Below, piece by piece: positions 56,449-64,000 of a DNA stretch of 64,000 nt. Both the position numbers and the translations under genes were made by a program. Under the pieces are notes generated by a model. The model saw only the letters and a list, made by a program, of their open reading frames with translations, had not been told where the DNA came from and made no database searches. Origin of the DNA: Raffaelea ambrosiae. Lineage: Eukaryota > Ascomycota > Sordariomycetes > Ophiostomatales > Ophiostomataceae. Each line of letters starts with the position of its first letter. Position 1 is the first letter of the stretch. The stretch spans positions 62,001 through 126,000 of the forward strand of contig PCDI01000002.1 of assembly GCA_002778195.1 (NCBI GenBank), given 5' to 3'.

Positions 56449-57092
56449 TTTCACGGCGCACCTACGTGTTTTATTGGTGCATTATTTCAGCGGGAGGTCA
56501 AGCCGATCGACTTATTTAGTCAATAGAATCGTGGAGCCTGAGGCGCCATATACATCACTGTCTAGGACCAGCAGTAGCCTGTTTCAACTCGCACATCTGT
56601 GTTCACCGGTGCAAAGAACATTACGAGTAGTTTATTAACCACGGTCCCATTCCGGCTAGCTGGCCCAGACCTGATTTTCCCTGGTAGCTCCCATTAAAAC
56701 CCCGCTAAATCCTAGCTCCACTCCTGGATTACTCGTACGAGTAACTACATGCTATTACCACAGTGCTTCCCCAGACCTAGATAGCCATGTGAATTCAGCG
56801 CGAAATGGAAGACCACAACGCGGTCGTTGATTCGCCCCGACCGACAGGCGCGACTGCGTTCCTTCCTTTTCAGTTCTACCCAGCTCGAACCCCAATCTCG
56901 CAGCGAGTATCCGTGTGTGGGTTTTTCATATTTTGCTTCTCTCCATAAACGATCTTAAGGCGTTGTTGTGTGTTTCTTCTTCTCTTACTCTTTTCCACCA
57001 TCTTTTCTCTGTCTCGCGCGAATTCCGCTTTGCCTACAGCTAACCAATACAGCACATCTCTCGCCAATGCAACAGCCAGAAATAACGAGAAT
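56449..57092. promoter_or_regulatory. Spacer and promoter of the RUS-family gene
   Basis: Just over 600 bp. It holds a 16-bp palindrome TTACTCGTACGAGTAA at 56729-56744, formed by two overlapping TACTCGTA motifs, plus another TACGAGTA at 56622-56629. The last 150 bp are CT-rich, as in a leader. Confidence 0.5.
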
Positions 57093-58631
57093 ATGAGTAG
57101 GGTCTACGACATTGACCAGGCCGGCGATGTGCTCTGCACATACAATGGCGCTTCAGACAGTGCAAACCTTCGCGCAGTGAGTTTTATCTAAAACTGTTGT
57201 CGGATCGCGATATTCCATTTAACGCAGCATACAACCCCCCCCCGGCGGGCTCTCAAAATTAACCGTATCATCAGGAGAAAACAAAGGTGCCCCTGGGCAA
57301 AGCCATCTTTTACGCCTTCCTTCCAGCAGGCTACCCCCACAGCGTGACCGACGACTACCTCGCTTACCAGACGTTCGACTCCCTCCAAGCCTTTTCATCA
57401 TCTATTGCGTCCCTCCTTGCGAACCGGGCTGTCCTAGAAGGCCTAGGCGTGGGAAATGCCTCCCAATCCCCTACAGCTGCTCTGGTGCTTAAGATCATCC
57501 AAGATACATTTTCCCGAATGGCTACCATCCTGTTTGCTCACCAAATGGGTCAGGCGATCGAGCCCGAGTGCAAGTCATATCGGTTCATGGCAGACATGTT
57601 TAACGACAGCGCCCTCCTCCTCGATCTCCTGACACCTGTACTTCCTTTCTTCCCGAAGGTCTGTATCATGGTTTCGGCGAGCATTCTGCGATCACTATGC
57701 GGCATTGCCGCCAGCGCGAGCAAAGCCAGCTTATCGGCCCATTTCGCAAAGACGGGCAACTTGGCCGAGCTGAACGCCAAAGAAGCTTCTCAAGAAACAG
57801 TCATCAGTCTTCTTGGTATGCTGACAGGCACGGCAGTGGTTCACATGGTGGAAGACAAGACGGCTGTGTGGTACTGGATGGTCGTGTTGGTTCTCGTCCA
57901 TCTGTACATGAACTATCGGGGTGTGCGTGCCGTCAAAATGCTTACCCTGAATCGGCAGCGTGCGACTATCGTCTTCCGCGAGTGGCTGGAGACGGGCAAA
58001 GTCCTCACTCCTGCAGATGTAGCACAGCAAGAGAGCATACTCCGGAACTGCCGCGGCAACCTGTGGAGCAAAAGCGGCGACTACCGCGGTTTCTGCGAAC
58101 TAGGGAGCTATGGAGACGTGATGAAATGGAATGCATGGGGCTATCACCGATACGTATTCGAGACAAGAGACTATTTTATGGGCATTTGGCACTGGGGCTC
58201 GAATTTCTATATCCGCATTGCGTTGAAAGAAGGCACCGACCCCCACACTGGTCCTCTGCTGGCTTGGTTTGACGCTGTTACGCACGCGTACCACTTTGAC
58301 TCGGCACTGAAGGATGGGCTTGGCAGCCACTATGAAAACGAAGGTCCATTCGGTTACGTTACGGCAGAGACAAAGGATACTGTCCTTCAGGCTCTGCGTG
58401 GCGTTGGCTGGCAAGTGGACCACGGACAGCTGGAAACATCCATCCCCATCCGCGTGAGGGTCGGCAACGAGGCTAAAAAGTGTAAGTCGACACTCCTCCC
58501 TTAATATGCCCTATCCTCCGGAGAAAGCCCAAAGGGGCAGATGGCTGACTCTTCTGCTTTCTTTGCTCACAGCTTCCGTCACGGAAAAGGGCCACCTCCT
58601 CCAGGCGATAGAAAGCGCGAAGAACGATTAG
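57093..58631 (+). CDS. RUS (root UVB sensitive / DUF647) family membrane protein
   Basis: Member of a eukaryotic family with poorly known biochemistry; plant RUS1/RUS2 affect UV-B response and auxin transport, and the fungal role is not established. Exons are 57093-57176, 57275-58481 and 58573-58631, giving 449 residues. The DUF647 core is plain: FYAFLPAGYPHSVTDDYLAYQTFDSLQAFSSSI (in part), LKIIQDTFSRMATILFAH, EPECKSYRFMADMFNDSALLLDLL, LRSLCGIAASASKASLSAHFA, NLAELNAKEASQETVISLLGML, and RAVKMLTLNRQR. Hydrophobic stretches around VWYWMVVLVLVHLYMNY suggest membrane segments. The last exon adds 19 residues and a stop in frame. The start at 57093 is the first ATG in frame with a short acidic N-terminus. 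Confidence 0.9.
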
Positions 58632-59088
58632 GCCAATGCTATTTGGCTGGGAAGGTTAGTGACGGGTCTTTTGTTCGGGTTGGGCGGGGAGGGAGGTTCT
58701 TTTCCCTCTTTTTCTTTCCTTTTTTAGCCCGTTTCGTTATTTATGAGGGTACCCCATGTGCTTTGCTGTTTCGCGAGGTTGGCAATGTCACAAATACCAA
58801 TTTTGAATCCCATTCAAGTGCACTGGGACAAGGCTCTGGACTGGTGAGGAGGTCGCCGTGAAGGCTAATAATGATTACGAATTGGGATTTGAGATTTCCT
58901 GTACATATTGTCTAATATTCAAAAACAAAAACAGAGGCAAAAAAGCACATGCTCCTAATACCAACATTTGAACTCCTGTTTGACCTTGCCCGATTCTATC
59001 TTGCGTCATTGGCTTCTTTATAAATATGGCCAGGGCATATGTGTGCGTTGCATATCATCGCTGCATCCGGATTTTGTTCCGGTGGCGC
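58632..59088. other. Convergent intergenic region
   Basis: About 460 bp between the RUS-family gene and the heme-lyase gene, with T- and A-rich runs suited to 3' ends. No gene was recognised. Confidence 0.5.
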
Positions 59089-60029
59089 CTATGCCAGCCC
59101 CAGGCGGCGTAGCGTCCGCATCTTGATGCCTTCCCACGAGTTCAGCTTTGGCCGCACATCCAAATAGAAGCTCACTTGTGGTTGTGCAGAGTTCTTTGCG
59201 GACGGACGGCCGGCATAGAAGTCGATGACATATTCGATCTGAGTTCCACAGCGGTCGACAATCCAATCATGGCGGTCAAAGGGAGCGCTGTATCCGAGAA
59301 TAGTATTAAGACGGGCCTTCGGCGACATCTGGGTGCTCAAGCCAGAAAAGGAGTGTAGTCGAGGTCCTCCGCATCTAGAGAAAGAGCAAGAAGGTTAGAG
59401 GTTCTGTGGGCGTGGTGTGTAGAGAGTGGTGGGGGGGGGGGGGTTGTATCTCACTGCCCTGGGCCGTTCCCTGTGTAAGGCGCCTCCCACTCGCAAATCT
59501 CCTTCCAGGCACGCTCATTCACGGCATTGTGGATTGGTACCACAACCTTCATGTCTGCAACACGCGCGTTGTCGTTGCCTTTGCGTTTCATGGCCTCGAA
59601 GAACATCTTTTCGGATGGGTAGATCCAATTGCCGGTCGCGGAATCGGCACCTGTCTCGACTTCGTGATTGACGGGCCATGTGCTATTCGAAGCGGTAGCC
59701 GGTGTGGCGTTCTCGGCTGTCTCCGTTCGTGGAATCGAGGAAACAACACGATCTGTGTCCAGTCGGTTTGCCGCTTTTGTCCGCGCAGGCGGTGGAGGGT
59801 TGGTCAGTGGCGAGGGTGAGGGTTGTGACCAGAGCCAGCTGGACCACGAAGACGCGGGCTTTGTTGTGGTTTGCAGTGCAGTAGGTTCATCCACCCTCTT
59901 TTCGTTCGTCCCTTGAGCGTTATCCGCAGCTACTTTTGTCCTGGCATGTTCCAGCCAAGCCTCTCTCGTCTTGTGGTCAACTGGGCATACGGCCGGCTCT
60001 GCCGACGTCGAGGTTTCCCCTCCTGGCAT
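59089..60029 (-). CDS. cyc3: Cytochrome c heme lyase (holocytochrome c synthase)
   Basis: Mitochondrial intermembrane-space enzyme that attaches heme to apocytochrome c (yeast CYC3, human HCCS). Exons are 60029-59455 and 59374-59089, giving 286 residues. Features: CPV heme-regulatory motif at residues 15-17; a Pro/Ser/Thr-rich spacer; NWIYPSEKMFFEAMKRK; VVPIHNAVNERAWKEI; and across the intron NGPGQ-CGGPRLHSFSG. Exon 2 continues LGYSAPFDRHDWIVDRCGT, VIDFYAG and FYLDVRPKLNSWEG. All are signatures of the family. The joined codon CA/A was checked for phase. The intron contains a 13-base G run on the plus strand (59431-59443), so length errors are possible there, without effect on the protein. Confidence 0.96.
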
Positions 60030-60819
60030 AGTGAATTGGCTGCAACGCAGCTACCGGGATACTTCTTCTCCCTTGAGATATTCAATGGATAAAGATGACA
60101 AACAGTGTTGCTCATAAAAGATCCATGGGCATAGTTGCTGTCCGTATGGAAGCTGGTGTTGAAAAGTTGCCCACCAGCGTCGGCTCGAAATGCCACAATG
60201 ATGGCTTCTTACAGTTAACAAAAAAAATATGCGCGATCAACGGTGTTAAGCGGCGTATTACGACTAGGGCTTCCGATTGGTCAGATATTTTATCTTATGG
60301 CCTCGCACTAAAGAAACAATATGTTTCCGGTACGCAATAACTAGTGACTTTGAATTATGTTTTCGATTTTTTATCACTCGTATGAATTAACATGTGCAGT
60401 GAAAAACAAATCCGTCTTGTGCACACCGCGGCAACCCGCGGCAACCCGCGGTTCTCCTTCAACGCTCTTTTCAGGGCAGAATTAAAAACCACGCAAAAAG
60501 AAAGCTACAGGAGAGTTGGTCCAAAACTGTCCAGAGCCTAAAACAATAAAGCAGATACGCAAGAAAGACTGTTGCCAGCTGGAAAACAAATTGTCGATTG
60601 ATGAATCCGAGGAAGAGCGCTCTGTCGAACGACTCGTCTGGCGTCTTGGGCTTAGCAGGGGACTGGGGAGTTGTCTGATCTTCGCGAGAGAATTCCACTC
60701 CCTGCCACTTGTCGTTCGGGGATTTTGAATCGGATGGTTGCCGATCGAACGAACACATCAGAGTGTTGTGGTTTGTGGACTTATTTTTCTTCAAAAAAGT
60801 CTTTGCTGCATTATTTCGC
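60030..60819. promoter_or_regulatory. Upstream region of cyc3 with threefold CCGCGG
   Basis: 790 bp between kgd4 (3' end) and cyc3 (5' end). Three CCGCGG hexamers occur at 60426, 60436 and 60446, exactly 10 bp apart in a repeated CCGCGGCAAC unit, about 400 bp before the cyc3 ATG. A minus-strand open frame at 60471-60989 is a different-frame shadow overlapping kgd4. Confidence 0.5.
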
Positions 60820-61301
60820 TCACGCAAAGAGGGCAGCACCGCCAGTCTCGACAGCCTCAATCTCTTCCAGGGAAAGCGGCGCTCTCCGGAAACGCGCAGG
60901 AAGTTCATCGCGGTCGAAAAATTGGCCCGGAGCTGCCGAAACGGGGCCAATTTCCTTACCGCTGGAGCCGCCAATGCCACGCTCCTCAACAGACATGATG
61001 GTCTTGCGCAGAGGGCCGAACTGCTGGGCGTGGTCGCGGTAGGAGCTGAAGGTGGAATGGGACGACGAGGGCGTAGCAGTGAAGTCGGCAGGGAGGGAGT
61101 GCGTCGGACTGGCCGGATGTGGCTGGCGAGAGTGATCGATTGTCGCTGACACTGATTAGCAACGGAATTATCTCAAATGATGGTTGTACACAAGTATAGA
61201 CAAAAGTGAAGCCTACCTGGGATGGACCGCTTGCCAATGAACTTGATCATAGGGGCGCGCTCAGCGTGGGCCACCTGACGCAAGACCTTGGTAGCAAACA
61301 T
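60820..61301 (-). CDS. kgd4: 2-oxoglutarate dehydrogenase subunit Kgd4 (YMR31-like)
   Basis: Small mitochondrial protein, once named ribosomal protein YMR-31, that tethers the E3 subunit to the 2-oxoglutarate dehydrogenase complex. Exons are 61301-61217 and 61151-60820, giving 138 residues. The N-terminus MFATKVLRQVAHAERAPMIKFIGKR serves as presequence and start of the conserved part. Across the intron IP-VSATIDHSRQPHPASPTHSLP continues, followed by FSSYRDHAQQFGPLRKT and the C-terminal FFDRDELPARFRRAPL, EIEAVETGGAALFA, which is the conserved E3-binding end also found in human MRPS36. Phase is consistent and the length is typical. Confidence 0.93.
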
Positions 61302-62576
61302 GACTGCTGTGTAGAAACACAGACGAAGCGAACAAGCCGGATAGATAGGAGTGTGCGACACGGGAAATCAGCTGGGAGTATTTCCTAGCAAAAGGGACAG
61401 CGGAGACAAACAAGACTAGCTGTGCACGAAGCAAATCCTCTGTCAATCGGCGACTCGTAGTCTCCTCGAGCCGTAGCAGCCTCAAGTTAAGTCGAGGGGT
61501 GAAATTACGGTGTGTTTAAGTAGAAATGGTGGCAGCAAAGGTGCTGAAGTCGGGGAAGGGGAAGGCGGGTGGTTGGAAGAAAACAAGATATATCCTAAAG
61601 AAAAGAAAACTATAGCAGGTCGACGAAAAAGTGGGCCTTGTGCGGTTTCGGGCGCATCTGACTGGCAGTCGCATTAACAATTTCTCGCGGCAGACTCCGA
61701 CAATCGCACAGGCACAACGCACTTGGCGTATCGGGCTCCCGCTTGGGCCGTGCGTTTCTGGGCGTCTAGGGGGGGAGCACCGCTGCAGCGCTGGCGGATG
61801 GGTGAAAATACGCCATTCGTCCCCCAAAGTCTGAGCCTACGAGGAAGCGCCTCTCCTACTACTATGTATGTATGTATGGACGTCTTGCCGTTAGCCCACT
61901 GCGGACAGACGTCGTGGACAGTTCCTTAGGCCCAGCGGAAGTGCCCACTGACCTTTTTAGTGCGAACACTGTAACGCTCGCAGTTTCCTTTCCCAGTAAC
62001 TAGCAGAGCGAAAACACCCATTTTGGCCTGCACTGCGGAGTCTACACCCCACCCGACTTTTCCCTTGCCTGCAACTCCGCGGCCGCTGCCCAGGAGCAGA
62101 AGCTCTCTCCACAAAGCCACGCTGTTTAGGTGTCCCGCGGCGCGGTCCTCTTATCTTATGGCGTGACGGGTGACGGGAAGTTCACATGCATACCACGGCA
62201 AGAAACTGCCATTCCGACGAGCGGACGTGAAGCACAGGGCGAGTCACACTTCCGCAACTTACCATTGTATCCTACACGTGATTTCACCCTCATTCAAAAA
62301 CAGGCCGTGCTTCTCGAACATAAAGAGTATTATGCCCAGTTTATTTCAGGCGAGTCGAGGTCTCGCCCACTTCTCGCCCATCTCTCACCTGCGCTCCTCG
62401 ATTTCTGCTAGTTTTGTCTCACAGCACCGTTGTGAACTCCAATGCCAGTAGCCTCGGGTCGCTAGCCGTTGCACCCGATGCTGCGGCTGGGTGACGAAAC
62501 GACCCGATCACGCCACAAGCGAAACCCTATTGCAATGCGAAACGTGCCATATAACATCTTGACTACGTAAACCACA
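61302..62576. other. Intergenic region upstream of kgd4
   Basis: 1.27 kb, with no gene recognised on either strand. It contains TACTATGTA (61860-61868) running into a TATG microsatellite, and CACGTGAT at 62275-62282. The left part is the kgd4 promoter and the right end is the 3' flank of the sensor gene. Confidence 0.45.
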
Positions 62577-63762
62577 TTACACGAACAGCACTGCTCTGAT
62601 TACTACGGCAGGCCACCGCCGCCTGGTCCCCTTGCCGGAAGTGGCCGCCGCGAGACCGCGGGCTTTAGCCGTTATAGCGAGAGCGCCTGCCTCGCTGTCC
62701 ACACTTCCTGTGTTGGCTTTCTCGTGCATCGTTGGCAGATTTGGCTGTGTCGTCTGTGCTGACGTGGTCTCCATGGTCGCAGGCCCTGTCGAGAAGGATG
62801 TGCCAGTGGCATCCTCCATCGGCGGAAATTCATTGTTGGAGACGGCCACATGTCTCTGCTCTCTCGATTTTCTTGCCCGGCATGCAACATAGACGATTGC
62901 ACAGGTCAACACGCCAACCACGAAGATCGTCCCAATCACTACTCCAACAATCGCTCCCGTGCTGAGCTTCTTAGATGTGCCGTCTTCCGTAGCGCCGCTG
63001 CTGTCGTACGACATCGTAAAAGGTGCACCGCTACTGTCAGTGGACGCTGTGGCCGTGCTGGTGGTTGCACTCATCGCAGACGTGGACGAACTTGCTGTCG
63101 TTCTGAAACTCGTAGGCATAGTGACTGTGGCTGTTTCTCGGGTCGCCGGGGAACTAGAACTCGATGGCGTTGTTGTCGTGTTTGCATCTGTCGTTGGTGT
63201 GTTCGAGGTGGTTGTTGATGTTGTTTTCTGCGTTGTTGTTGCCCACTCGTTAGGCGGGTCCGAAATTGACGTTGAAGTCACCGTTGGCATCTTTCCCGTT
63301 TTGTGTGTTGAAATGCCCTCTGTGGACGTTGTGGAGGCATCCTCAGTTGTGGATTTTGTCGGCGTCTTCTCGGGAGTCGTAGATGTGGTCTCGTCTGTTG
63401 TCTTAACCGTAGCCTTGGTCGTCGTATCGTCTGTTGTGGTTGTCTGTTTCTTCTTCGAAGTGCTCTTCTGGTCCGTCGTGTCAGTCCCGTCGGCTATCGA
63501 GTCGGTGTCTTTCCGCAAGTCCAGATGTTGGAAAGGGTTTGCGGTTATGCCAGAATAGGGCGCAGTTGTGAGCGCTGGCTGTTGCAAGGTCAGTGGCACG
63601 GATCAAAATTGGAGGTATGTCTCCTCCTCGTCTGACAGCTCAGCTCACGTCAAGGTGTGTAGCCACTTTTGCGGTGAGAAATCGAGCATGGGCGTCTATG
63701 AAGGTGCTGGCTGCGATCAAGCAGCCAGATACCAGAATGTGTCCGGACTTTGCAAGTCGCAT
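62577..63762 (-). CDS. Ser/Thr-rich single-pass membrane protein, cell-wall-sensor-like
   Basis: Exons are 63762-63649 and 63578-62577, joined phase 0, giving 371 residues. Exon 1 encodes a signal peptide (MRLAKSGHILVSGCLIAASTFIDAHA) that the long exon lacks, which supports the splice. Residues about 60-210 are dominated by Thr and Ser, a probable O-mannosylated stalk. One membrane segment follows (TGAIVGVVIGTIFVVGVLTC), then a basic stop-transfer ARKSREQR and a tail of about 100 residues. The topology resembles Mid2/Wsc-type sensors of the cell-wall integrity pathway and other fungal mucin-like proteins. No WSC cysteine domain is visible, so the functional label is tentative. The gene is convergent with nothing here; its promoter reaches the right edge. 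Confidence 0.75.
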
Positions 63763-64000
63763 ATTTTTGGGGGAATTTCTGTCGGTCTTACTAGAAAAAT
63801 TACACGGCGACGGCACAGCGGCATGGTACGCAACATCAGACTACATGTACACGCTTCTTCGCCCGGTGGTACAAGAGGTCTTTATAAAAGGCTCCGTCTC
63901 ATAGAGTAAAATGCAATATTAGTGGTCGATTACCTATTGCGGACAAGTTTATTAATGGATCTCCTTGAAACAACGAAGCCCTGCTTAGTGCAGATATATG
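63763..64000. other. Right edge: upstream of the sensor gene
   Basis: 238 bp, with no gene recognised. It would contain the promoter of the minus-strand sensor gene. Confidence 0.4.

Noticed and set aside
60471..60989. 172-codon open frame, minus strand, near kgd4
   Set aside because: It overlaps kgd4 exon 2 in another frame and shows no known domain; kgd4 fits the family fully.
1..64000. tRNA, rRNA and CRISPR arrays
   Set aside because: Scanned by eye for T-arm sequences, rRNA-like stretches and regularly spaced repeats; none found. A covariance-model search would be decisive.

Overview
The window is nuclear DNA of a filamentous ascomycete. It is most likely a Sordariomycete, and gene content and protein similarity point towards Hypocreales; the species cannot be fixed from the sequence. 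The evidence is short GT-AG introns with CTAAC-like branch points in most genes, CT-rich leaders, and recognisable fungal proteins: fused tryptophan synthase, Rtt106, Cdc24, an FWD-1-like F-box/WD40 protein, a hydroxyornithine acetyltransferase and fungal heme lyase. I support 21 genes and one pseudogene. Exons were joined by hand, and every accepted model was checked for reading phase and total length.

Layout: 1-5.2 kb holds a mitochondrial aspartate aminotransferase (cut by the left edge) and bifunctional tryptophan synthase, divergent around a promoter with a Gcn4/CPC1-type site. 5.4-13.1 kb holds a decayed amidohydrolase, a secreted DUF8021-like protein, histone chaperone Rtt106 and a SidL-like acetyltransferase for siderophore synthesis. 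13.2-16.1 kb is a gene-free AT-rich stretch. 16.2-20.7 kb holds phosphatase Yvh1 and a conserved C2H2 factor. The C2H2 gene is preceded by about 1.5 kb of strongly pyrimidine-biased leader or promoter (sense strand) and then about 10.6 kb with no supportable gene. 32.9-39.3 kb holds Vfa1, a secreted berberine-bridge-type oxidoreductase, a 122-residue orphan with a clear TATA box and a small C2H2 factor. 39.7-48 kb holds a 1169-residue disordered protein, mitoribosomal Mrp10 and Cdc24. 50.3-63.8 kb holds the FWD-1-like protein, Vps60, mevalonate diphosphate decarboxylase, a RUS-family membrane protein, cytochrome c heme lyase, Kgd4 and a Ser/Thr-rich membrane sensor.

Most genes are housekeeping genes and do not form one pathway. 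Small links exist: Vfa1 and Vps60 both belong to the ESCRT-III/Vps4 system, Cyc3, Kgd4, Mrp10 and the aminotransferase act in mitochondria, and the oxidoreductase, orphan and C2H2 factor form a possible accessory mini-locus.

The most unusual non-genic signal is a family of short motifs of the form TAC-N(2-4)-GTA (TACTCGTA, TACTATGTA, TACACCGTA, TACTCCGTA) together with the 9-mer GTAAGATAC. They recur far above chance, almost only outside coding exons and most densely in the 22-33 kb gene desert. No transfer RNA, ribosomal RNA, CRISPR array or intact transposon was recognised.
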